Shown: one piece after another, positions 16,408 to 23,792 of the stretch
Numbering within the stretch: position 1 is the first letter of the stretch
Layout of the letters: every line of letters starts with the position of its first letter
Source: Candidatus Poribacteria bacterium
GTDB lineage: Bacteria > Poribacteria > WGA-4E > WGA-3G
Assembly (NCBI GenBank): GCA_022821725.1
Contig: JAJEDB010000039.1
Location: 62,001-126,000, forward strand
DNA length: 64,000 nucleotides
Direction of reading: 5' to 3'
The notes under the pieces: model-generated
What the model was told of the DNA's origin: nothing
Databases searched by the model: none
The model's input: the letters and a program-made list of their open reading frames with translations, nothing else
Position numbers and translations under genes: made by a program

Positions 16408-18405
16408 TTAATAGGTTAAAGAGAGACCGCCATAAAATGAACGGCCCGTAAAGGTATAAAATGTCGGCATTTTGAAGTCAAAGATATTGTTGCATCCGAT
16501 TGAGGCTTTGAACATTTTAAAAAGGGTCTTTGAAGCGCGAAGGTTCCAAACCCAATAACTCGGCGCCAACTCTTCGGGTTCAAGCACTTTGTCCCCGTCA
16601 TCATAAAAACCCCACTGACTCGCATAGCGTCCACGTAAATCAACCTGAACACCGCTATCTGGATGTAAATACGCCAATTTGAGGGTGCCACTGTGTGTCG
16701 AACGGTTCAGTAAAGGGAGTCCTGTCTCCTTATCCGCACCACGCAGATACGCATATCCAATAGCCGAGGTGAATCCACCTATTGAACCGATAGCAGCTTC
16801 AACGTCAACCCCTTCTGTGTAGGCTCTACTGATGTTTTGATATTCAAACTGGCTTCCACCTGCTGCGCTTTTTCCAACACGCTCCGCTTCGATCAGATTG
16901 GACAAGTCATTGCGATACATGTGGATCCTGGTAAGTAGACCGTTGAATACCTGATATTCCAGTCCCAGATTATAGTTGTGTGAGGATTCGGGTTGCAAGC
17001 TTGGATTGCCCAGCACTTGGTAGCCGGCTGTCACATTTGTGAAGTCGAGGTAAAGGTTTTTGAAGTCTGGTGCGCGGAATCCTTGTCCGTAGGAAACACG
17101 GACCCGCAAATCGTCGATCAACCGATACATCGCACTCAACTTTGGACTGAAATGTGCCCCAAACTCGGAGTGATTGTCTAATCGTCCTCCGATAACGAGC
17201 GCGAACGCAGAAATCGGGCGGAATACGTTCTGCACAAAGAGAGAATTTGTAAAAAGTTGGCGTTCCCCACCTGTAATCCGTTGTGATTGCAGATTCTCCA
17301 GAACGAGCTCGCCACCCATCGTCAGTTGATGCTGGTCCCAGAGCGTTGCGTCAAATTGAACTTCGCCTTTAACCATATCTTGGATGTTGAGGTTTTCAGA
17401 ACTTGTTTCTCTTGTCTCTCTGTTGATCACTGTTGATTCATCGTCATATCGGGTTGCATAGAGTTTTCCAGTCAGTAAAGGTGCAGACACATTCTGCAGA
17501 TTCCCAGCGTTGAATTCGTGATCTATTCCCACACTTCCACTGAAGTTTTTGATATCACCGAGCCTGTCAAAGACAATGGGACCGCTTTCGCTAATTCCCT
17601 CCTGGTCTTGTGTAAAGTATTGTCCGGAGAGTATCAGGTTGGTTGCTGGTCTGAGTTGGTATTCTGTCCGTGCGGAACCTGTCACATTGGCGTAGCCGTC
17701 GATTGTGGTTGTCAGATCAGACGTATCCAAATCAATTGGACTTCGACGATTATGGCTGAGTGTTAAGAGCGTGTTTAGTTTGTCGCGTTGCCATTCAAGT
17801 GTGCCTCGACTGTCAAGGGTACTGTTTTGCTCAAAATTTTGGGAGACCTGAACTGAAAAGGGAACAGTTGCTTTGCGAGTAATGATGTTAATAACGCCGC
17901 CGAGCGCAGAATTCCCGAAAAGAGAGGCAGTCGCCCCTTTGACGATTTCTATCCTCTCGACGTTTTCAACAGCGAGTCGTGCCATGTCGAGTTTACCGGC
18001 AATACGCCCAACCTGCGGTTCACCATCCACAAGAATCAGGACATATTCAGAGTCAAGCCCTTGAAGTTGCACACCGTCGCCGTGTCCATCGCGATGGATA
18101 ATGATGCCTGCCGTGTGTTCTAATACCTCTCCAATATTCTCCGCCCCAGTTGCTTCGATCTCCGCGCGTGTAATAAGATTTGTAATAACGGGCGTGTCTT
18201 TCAAGCGTTGAGGTGTCCTTGTTGCCGTTACTACGACCGGCTCTAATGCCACTGTCCCGTCGGTTTCAGGCGTATCGTCTCTACTTTCTGCGGAACTCAA
18301 TATTGCGAGTAGAAACAATCCGAATACAAGTTGTATCAATATCCGTAAAAGCCATTTGAAAGCAGTGTTTGCGCTGCGATAACTAACTGTTCTGTTTGAA
18401 AGCAT
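16408..18405 (-). CDS. TonB-dependent heme receptor (HmuR-like)
   Basis: Outer-membrane receptor of 665 residues. A signal/anchor region is followed by a TonB-box-like EPVVVTATR (residues 55-63), a plug domain (TNLITRAEIEATGAENIGEV, GVQLQGLDSEYVLILVDGE, VERIEIVKGATASLFGNSALGG) and a 22-strand-type barrel. Near residues 440-470 the heme-receptor signature is seen as FRAP followed by NPSL (usually NPNL); the histidine normally found between them is absent. Start at the ATG with AGGAAGAG upstream. Located between the IsdG-type gene and hmuY copy 2, supporting heme as the ligand. Confidence 0.9.
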   Translation of the reverse strand: MLSNRTVSYRSANTAFKWLLRILIQLVFGLFLLAILSSAESRDDTPETDGTVALEPVVVTATRTPQRLKDTPVITNLITRAEIEATGAENIGEVLEHTAGIIIHRDGHGDGVQLQGLDSEYVLILVDGEPQVGRIAGKLDMARLAVENVERIEIVKGATASLFGNSALGGVINIITRKATVPFSVQVSQNFEQNSTLDSRGTLEWQRDKLNTLLTLSHNRRSPIDLDTSDLTTTIDGYANVTGSARTEYQLRPATNLILSGQYFTQDQEGISESGPIVFDRLGDIKNFSGSVGIDHEFNAGNLQNVSAPLLTGKLYATRYDDESTVINRETRETSSENLNIQDMVKGEVQFDATLWDQHQLTMGGELVLENLQSQRITGGERQLFTNSLFVQNVFRPISAFALVIGGRLDNHSEFGAHFSPKLSAMYRLIDDLRVRVSYGQGFRAPDFKNLYLDFTNVTAGYQVLGNPSLQPESSHNYNLGLEYQVFNGLLTRIHMYRNDLSNLIEAERVGKSAAGGSQFEYQNISRAYTEGVDVEAAIGSIGGFTSAIGYAYLRGADKETGLPLLNRSTHSGTLKLAYLHPDSGVQVDLRGRYASQWGFYDDGDKVLEPEELAPSYWVWNLRASKTLFKMFKASIGCNNIFDFKMPTFYTFTGRSFYGGLSLTY

Positions 18406-18556
18406 AACTCTTCCTTGTGATTTGTCAGAAGGCTCGCCAAACAAAATTCTCTTGACAATCCCAGTGCTGATAGCGTAATCTAATTAAGGCAGAAAGGGCA
18501 TCGGGCACGAAACGCGCGAACAAAAAAACGCGAAAGGTCCGCAGTACGCGAAATGC

Positions 18557-18574
18557 TATCGATTTCAATCGATA
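18557..18574. promoter_or_regulatory. Palindrome upstream of the heme receptor gene
   Basis: TATCGATT-TC-AATCGATA, an 8-2-8 perfect inverted repeat about 150 nt upstream of the receptor start, in a 283-nt intergenic region that otherwise holds CGCGAA repeats and a weak heptamer-like arm. It is unlike the Fur-type operators and might be a site for another regulator. Confidence 0.35.
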
Positions 18575-18688
18575 TGTGTTGATTTTCCTTAGAAACATGG
18601 ACAGTCGCTAACTGCTAACAATTGGTAGTTGGGTGGCAGTTGGGAGCATGTCCTGTTTCTTGCGTCGCTTTTTCTGCTAATTTTTTCT

Positions 18689-19045
18689 TTAGTGAATCTT
18701 GAATGGACCTCCGCGGGGTTCCTCCTTTAACTCCGGTTGTGTGGAATCAAGGAACACCTCATGAAGTTCAAGTTTGTTCGATTGCGTGAACGCCTCTTTC
18801 GGTAATGTCCCGGATTGGGCATGACCCTTGCGGAACTCCTCGGATTCTACCCAGTTTTCAAAATCCTTTCGTGATTCCCAGAGCGTAAAAACAACATACG
18901 GATCACCGTCGTTGACGGGACGCAGGACCCGGTTGGAGATGAATCCCGGCATTCCATCAACGAGACGCGCTCGGTTTCGGAACCTATCCTCAAATTCGTC
19001 CTGATATTCAGGGGCAACATAGATTCGGTTCGCAACAGTTATCAT
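18689..19045 (-). CDS. IsdG-type heme-degrading monooxygenase
   Basis: 118-residue antibiotic-biosynthesis-monooxygenase-fold protein. The catalytic triad of IsdG/IsdI heme oxygenases (N7, W67, H77) is matched with correct spacing by N6 (VANRIYV), W65 (DFENWVES) and H75 (RKGHAQSG). VDGMPGFISNRVLRP is a family segment. It would open the imported heme ring to release iron. The start is an ATG with AAGGAG 6 nt upstream, and a Fur-like operator lies 20 nt above it. First gene of the leftward heme operon. Confidence 0.88.
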   Translation of the reverse strand: MITVANRIYVAPEYQDEFEDRFRNRARLVDGMPGFISNRVLRPVNDGDPYVVFTLWESRKDFENWVESEEFRKGHAQSGTLPKEAFTQSNKLELHEVFLDSTQPELKEEPRGGPFKIH

Positions 19046-19065
19046 AAAGGTTCTCCTTCTTTATT

Positions 19066-19084
19066 GAGAATGAGTCTCATTGTC
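19066..19084. promoter_or_regulatory. Fur-like operator 1
   Basis: GAGAATGAGTCTCATTGTC, 16 of 19 match to the local consensus GATAATGAGACTCATTATC. It is directly upstream of the ribosome binding site of the IsdG-type gene. Confidence 0.8.
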
Positions 19085-19240
19085 AAATTTATGGTGAGGC
19101 GGGGTATCCTGTTCCCCGCCGACCATTCGGAACATGCTGTACTTCGGCGGATGTCGTTTGTGTTCCCGTTTCGTACGCATCTCCTTTTAAATTTCCACCC
19201 TTGGAGGAAAATGATATACCTGAATACCACCCAAAAAATT

Positions 19241-19259
19241 GAGAATGAGACTCATTATC
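19241..19259. promoter_or_regulatory. Fur-like operator 2
   Basis: GAGAATGAGACTCATTATC, 18 of 19 match to consensus. About 70 nt downstream of the predicted promoter of the heme operon; with operator 1 it forms a pair 175 bp apart. Confidence 0.82.
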
Positions 19260-19330
19260 GTTTTTCTGAAGGCGGTATTCAGAGGGGCAGTATATCAATC
19301 AACGCGTTCGAACAGAATCCGAACATATAT

Positions 19331-19360
19331 ATTATACTATACGCCATGAACCGATGTCAA
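19331..19360 (-). promoter_or_regulatory. Promoter of the heme operon
   Basis: TTGACA (19355-19360), 18-nt spacer, TATAAT (19331-19336) on the minus strand, upstream of both operators in the 357-nt region before the IsdG-type gene. Confidence 0.7.
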
Positions 19361-19402
19361 ATTTTTTTTTGTCGGTTCCTATAAAATTTCGGTTTTGTTC
19401 TC

Positions 19403-20767
19403 TTAAGCGTTTGCAATTTTTGCTATCACTTCCTTTCCCGCTTTAAACAGGTCATGCAAATGTAGATAGCGGAACAGGGAACTCCTACCCGTCAAATACA
19501 AATTCTCGAACGTTTCAAAGTATTGGACGAGACGCGTTATCCGTTCTTCAAATCCGACTTCAAGCACAGGATAGGCAAATGGGAGCTTATAAGTTTGATA
19601 GTGGATAACCTCTTCTCGCAGTAGCGGTTTAACGCGTTGTAACGCTTCCCATACCTCGGTTTGTAATGCCGCTTCTGGCATGTTCCAAACGGCATCGTCA
19701 CTGTAACAGGGCAATTCTAACACGATAACCGTTTGTCCCTTGGGTGCCATTTCAATGCTTCGATTTTTGGGTTCATACAGGCGCGTAAATGGAAATTCTT
19801 CGTCTGGAAAATAGAGGGAGGCGTTGGGTGAAAGAGCATCTCGATTCAAGCAGAAGACGCAAAGCACAAGGTGGCGGTACTTAATTCCGTCTGCAACAGC
19901 CCGGAGTTCTGATGGCGGCGGCGGTTCTAACATCCGTATTGAAAGCGTCAGTGGTAGTGTGTTAATCACTGTGGCAGCTTGTATCTCAATATCGTCGTTT
20001 AGAACGATACGCTCAATTTTTCCATCTTTATGAATTAAACGGCTGATTCGGTGCTGCAGCTGAATGTGTCCCTTCCCGATGAATTCGCACAATTTATCGC
20101 TAATCATGCCGATACCGTATTTTGGATAATAGAAGGAGCCGTCTAAGTGGTTCGGATTACGAGGAGGACCTAACACAGCTGAACGAAGGAAACTCCCCAG
20201 ATCCAATCCTTTAAGTCGGTTGCCTGCAATCGCGGTAGAAAGATTGTATGGTGGCTGTCCCCACAGTTTTTCTGAATAGTTTAGTAGGAATCGTTCTGCC
20301 AACGTTTTTCCGTACTGATTGATAGCAAATTCCCCGAAATTCTCCGCGTACTTTTCACGGTTGTTATGTAATTGCTCCCATGCAATTTTCAGTAAAGTCT
20401 TCGTCTCGAGTTTTTGCGTCAAATCACTCGGCAGGAGTGGAAACCGATAAAATTTTCCTTTGAAAAAGATTTCGCTTGGTGCTTCTACCCTTAACAAATT
20501 GTTACCAAGAAGGGTTCTGACCTCTTTAGTGACCTCTGGATCCTTATCATGGAAACGGTGCGCACCGGTGTCGAATCGGAAGTCACCGCTTGGCAAAACC
20601 CGAAACTTACAATCTGTCCCTTTAATCTTGAGCGTGCGGCAGTTTCCACCCGCGTGTTTTCCTGCTTCAAAAATGGTGAAATTCACGCCATGCTTCTTGG
20701 CATAGTAGCCCGCTGTCAAACCAGCAGGACCGCCGCCAAGGATATGGAGGTTGGTGGTTTCCATCAT
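19403..20767 (-). CDS. FAD-dependent oxidoreductase, UDP-galactopyranose-mutase-like
   Basis: 454 residues with an N-terminal Rossmann motif (HILGGGPAGLTAGYYAKKHG) and the FAD-contact segment EAGKHAGGNCRT. DTGAHRFH and the C-terminal YPVLEVGFEERI ... NLYLTGRSSLFRYLHLHD resemble UDP-galactopyranose mutases and related amine-oxidase-fold flavoproteins. A protoporphyrinogen-oxidase-like role is an alternative, given the neighbouring heme genes. The gene that precedes it by 10 nt encodes a glycosyltransferase, so cell-surface sugar metabolism is more likely. Start is ATG at 20767 or 20764. Confidence 0.7.
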   Translation of the reverse strand: MMETTNLHILGGGPAGLTAGYYAKKHGVNFTIFEAGKHAGGNCRTLKIKGTDCKFRVLPSGDFRFDTGAHRFHDKDPEVTKEVRTLLGNNLLRVEAPSEIFFKGKFYRFPLLPSDLTQKLETKTLLKIAWEQLHNNREKYAENFGEFAINQYGKTLAERFLLNYSEKLWGQPPYNLSTAIAGNRLKGLDLGSFLRSAVLGPPRNPNHLDGSFYYPKYGIGMISDKLCEFIGKGHIQLQHRISRLIHKDGKIERIVLNDDIEIQAATVINTLPLTLSIRMLEPPPPSELRAVADGIKYRHLVLCVFCLNRDALSPNASLYFPDEEFPFTRLYEPKNRSIEMAPKGQTVIVLELPCYSDDAVWNMPEAALQTEVWEALQRVKPLLREEVIHYQTYKLPFAYPVLEVGFEERITRLVQYFETFENLYLTGRSSLFRYLHLHDLFKAGKEVIAKIANA

Positions 20768-20777
20768 GTTCTATGCC

Positions 20778-22229
20778 TCAATACTCAAATAAGGGCAATT
20801 CGGGCCACATCCGATTCACATACGGGTTATGGTAAAAAGTCTTTTCCGCTTTCGGTTTCCGGTTTGACAGTTGACTTCCGATAACGACCAATCCGGTTTC
20901 CAATTCATCGAGCTGGGCAAGGTCACTTTCGCTTTTAATGGGTATATAAGTTGCGTCCACTGCTTGGGAAGCCAAGTAGTACTGAATCAACGGCACGGAT
21001 ACAATGTGGAGTTTATCGTCCTGTTCGCGTTGTTTGTCACGTAGATATTCGTGTATTTGGGCAATCGCCGTCGGTTTTGTGTGTTGGACAACCATATTCA
21101 GTGTGACGTAACTGTAACAGAGGAAGAAGATGATAACAACCCCCCAAGTGATTTTACGCAATCTGCCATTGACTGGCGTTCCTACGATTCGGTTACAAGC
21201 AAATGCAATGCCTAATGCTAAAAAAGGTAACAACGGTAAAACGTGTCGGCTTTTATGGATGATATTCTGCCCTAAGAATATCCATACAAGATAGACGACA
21301 CAGCCGATAAAGACAGGGTTCAAAAATAGAGAATCATTTCCAACAAGTTTTTCTGCAGTCCATTTTTTGAGGGTTCGCCAATTAAGAACCACAATAATCC
21401 CGATTATGATTGTCAAGCAGGCGGTTGTGAAGTGACGATCGCGCCAGTAAAGCCCAAAACCGTCTGCCCACACACTTTCAAAAAGTTTTATCAAACGGAA
21501 CCCTAATTTGGGATGCGTAGAAACAGCACCACCAAAATCTGAAAAGTGTCCTTGACTCTGTGTCTGTGCCGCCGTTATCAACGCGTTCCATCCTGTCATC
21601 CAGAGCAACGGAATTAGCCAAACGAGAATACCGATACCCCCTGCTATGATGTATTTCAACCGCTGAGGGTGTTTTAGCCTTACGAATAGCGCGGGCACTA
21701 ATAACGGAAGATAGGAAAGCCGTATCCCAAGTAAAATGCCAGCAAGGAGGAAACCGATACAATGGGTATAGCACAATAGGTCATGCTTACGACTTTCCGT
21801 TTGTAATGTCGTGAAGTAAAGGCTTGCCAAGAGGCATGCAACTCCCATCGCATCCGGCATGTAGCGATTGCCCATCAGCCAGAGCAAGGGGTTCATGAAT
21901 ATCACAAAAATGGCAGTTTTCCCCAGCGATGTGGTGCTTTGAATCTTCGCTATCTTTAGTGTAAAGAAGATTGTGAAGAACGTTGACAATCCACCAAGTA
22001 GCGAAAATGCTAACGCATAGCGGCGGATAATCGCATAAAAGAGTTTAGCGGTCCAACAAAAAACAGGATACGCTGGAAAATGCGGTTGCAGTTTGGCGAC
22101 ATTGTAGTCTACCATGCTCAATGCAAAACGAAGACTGTCCAAATCTTCGATGTAGTAGATAGTGCTGAGCAGCCGAGAACCTATGCAGCTGATAAGGACG
22201 ATACTCCAGATTCTGAATTCCGTCGTCAT
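20778..22229 (-). CDS. GT-C-type membrane glycosyltransferase
   Basis: 483-residue integral membrane protein with about ten to eleven membrane segments. The acidic pair in the first loop (YYIEDLDSLRFALS) is typical of GT-C enzymes using polyprenyl-phosphate sugars, and QPHFPAYPVFCW resembles mannosyltransferase-like members. A soluble C-terminal part starts near VQHTKPTAIAQIHEYL. It likely transfers a sugar to a lipid-linked or surface acceptor on the periplasmic side. It is linked by a 10-nt gap to the flavoprotein gene. These two genes interrupt the iron/heme block and carry no Fur-like operator. Confidence 0.75.
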   Translation of the reverse strand: MTTEFRIWSIVLISCIGSRLLSTIYYIEDLDSLRFALSMVDYNVAKLQPHFPAYPVFCWTAKLFYAIIRRYALAFSLLGGLSTFFTIFFTLKIAKIQSTTSLGKTAIFVIFMNPLLWLMGNRYMPDAMGVACLLASLYFTTLQTESRKHDLLCYTHCIGFLLAGILLGIRLSYLPLLVPALFVRLKHPQRLKYIIAGGIGILVWLIPLLWMTGWNALITAAQTQSQGHFSDFGGAVSTHPKLGFRLIKLFESVWADGFGLYWRDRHFTTACLTIIIGIIVVLNWRTLKKWTAEKLVGNDSLFLNPVFIGCVVYLVWIFLGQNIIHKSRHVLPLLPFLALGIAFACNRIVGTPVNGRLRKITWGVVIIFFLCYSYVTLNMVVQHTKPTAIAQIHEYLRDKQREQDDKLHIVSVPLIQYYLASQAVDATYIPIKSESDLAQLDELETGLVVIGSQLSNRKPKAEKTFYHNPYVNRMWPELPLFEY

Positions 22230-22245
22230 ATATTTAGAAAATTTG

Positions 22246-22272
22246 GTAGGCGCGCTTTGAGAGCGCGCCTAT
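22246..22272 (-). terminator. GC-rich REP-like hairpin, likely terminator
   Basis: TAGGCGCGCT-TTGAG-AGCGCGCCTA, a 10-bp perfect stem. On the minus strand it follows the stop of the DUF4856-type gene (22356) and is followed by CAAATTTTC. The GTAGG start resembles the REP-like hairpin at 12423. Confidence 0.6.
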
Positions 22273-22355
22273 TGTTTCCCGGTAAACGTGCTTTGGGAAC
22301 GCATCTACCGGTGGAAAGACATCTCTGCAATTTTAAGCCCCAACTACATTGATGT

Positions 22356-23675
22356 CTACCAGTTCTCCATGTTCGCGTTGGAGAATCCGTATGCCGCCTG
22401 CAGGACATCTTTCGCTCGCTTGTAATTGTTTACCTGTGTATTGTAGGCATTGCTACCCGGTTTTTCATATATGGGTGCTTTTCCCATGATACCATGCAAT
22501 TCCGCAAGCTGTCCATCTGTAATTAACCGGAACGGATTGTATTGCAGCGCGACCGTGTATCCCTTCATTTCTGCCCAATGTTTGTTTAAGTTGGCGATGT
22601 TTTCGTCCGCTGTCCCTAAATCAGACATATCACTAAGCGTATCGTTGATGTAGTGAACGACTGTCGCCGCGATAACTTTTTCCATACCGTTTGCAGCAGT
22701 TTGACGATAGGCACTGATTTCCGCAACCGAGCCTTGGTTTGTTATCGCTGTTCTACCGGCGAGGAAGGCACTGAAAATTTCTTGTGTGAAATCCACACCC
22801 GATCCACCTTTATCCCGCTTGCCAGCGTTTCTGGAAAGTCCGAAGTTGTATTCAGATTTGAAGTCGATGCTGCCATCGCTATTGGAATCGAATGTGAAAT
22901 CATCGACCTTTCCAGCGAGCTGATCATCGGTATAACGGAAGTAGTCGCGAGCGGCACCGAAGTAACCGAAGGCTTCATCCCATGCGTGCTCCATTGCGGT
23001 ATAAGCCTTTCCATCTTTTCCTACACTGTTATCCCGTTCAAGGAGACCGCCAAGATAAACGCCTGTCGCTTGATAATAGGGAACCGCGCCGATAAGCACC
23101 TTGTTAACCATCTGCGACATATCCACCCCGTCATCACTCGTGTAAGCCATGGGTGTACCGAGTTTATCCCGGTCTTCCGAATTCTCCGCAATACCTTTGA
23201 ACCATTCGCGCACCAGATCATCCGCGGTGCGATTGTAACCGATGACCATCTCATCTGAAATCTTGCCGACAAGATTTTTCCCTGTCGAAAGCGCGGAATA
23301 GTTGCTTTCGCTTGCCGACAGGGATCCTGTGGTTGTTCGTGTTTTCAGGTTGAGTGCATCATCGTATTCATAGAGCTTAAGCATATCCGCTACGGCAATG
23401 GAACGTCCCCCATCTTTTCCTACGCTGTCGGTGAGGGATTTCAAGTCTTGCAACAATAAGTTACGGACGACCTGTCCTGAGTAAGAGACACTACTTTCGC
23501 CTGGTGTAAAACGACTGTCAAAGACGTAGGCTGGTGGAACTGCGATTGCGGCATCGCCGTTTTCTGCTAATTCATCAAGTTCATCCTCTTCGTCACTTCC
23601 GCAAGCGGACAAGAATAGACTCGCGACAGCTAACAACACCGCTAACCATTGGAATTTTTGGGTCAGGTAATTCAT
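22356..23675 (-). CDS. DUF4856-type lipoprotein, iron-regulated
   Basis: 439 residues. Lipobox LFLSAC at residue 25, then an acidic spacer and a helical domain whose opening PAYVFDSRFTPGESSVSYSG and YYQATGVYLGGLL, EHAWDEAFGYFGAARDYF, match the DUF4856 family as I remember it, usually found with imelysin and TonB receptors. Function is unproven; a surface iron- or heme-related role follows from context. The start ATG has GAAGGAG 5 nt upstream, and a 35-bp perfect palindrome containing the best Fur-like operator lies just before it. It follows the TonB receptor gene. Confidence 0.68.
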   Translation of the reverse strand: MNYLTQKFQWLAVLLAVASLFLSACGSDEEDELDELAENGDAAIAVPPAYVFDSRFTPGESSVSYSGQVVRNLLLQDLKSLTDSVGKDGGRSIAVADMLKLYEYDDALNLKTRTTTGSLSASESNYSALSTGKNLVGKISDEMVIGYNRTADDLVREWFKGIAENSEDRDKLGTPMAYTSDDGVDMSQMVNKVLIGAVPYYQATGVYLGGLLERDNSVGKDGKAYTAMEHAWDEAFGYFGAARDYFRYTDDQLAGKVDDFTFDSNSDGSIDFKSEYNFGLSRNAGKRDKGGSGVDFTQEIFSAFLAGRTAITNQGSVAEISAYRQTAANGMEKVIAATVVHYINDTLSDMSDLGTADENIANLNKHWAEMKGYTVALQYNPFRLITDGQLAELHGIMGKAPIYEKPGSNAYNTQVNNYKRAKDVLQAAYGFSNANMENW

Positions 23676-23689
23676 GTTTTCTCCTTCAT

Positions 23690-23724
23690 AATTGATAGAT
23701 AATGAGACTCATTATCTATCAATT
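23690..23724. promoter_or_regulatory. Fur-like operator 3 within a 35-bp perfect palindrome
   Basis: The 19-bp core GATAATGAGACTCATTATC (23698-23716) is the exact consensus. Complementarity continues outward to a 17-1-17 perfect inverted repeat. It stands 15 bp upstream of the DUF4856-type start codon, overlapping the region where RNA polymerase or ribosomes would load. Confidence 0.9.
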
Positions 23725-23792
23725 GTTAGTTATGAGTAGGCGCGATTTTGGGAGGCTCCGATGGATACACCTCCCTTCAGTATACGCCTGTG

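Noticed and set aside
19403..20767. Protoporphyrinogen oxidase assignment for the flavoprotein near the heme genes
   Set aside because: The GAHRFH and C-terminal motifs look more like UDP-galactopyranose mutase, and the gene is coupled to a glycosyltransferase with no Fur-like operator.
22653..23258. 201-codon plus-strand frame
   Set aside because: Antisense to the DUF4856-type lipoprotein, with no ribosome binding site and no recognisable domain.
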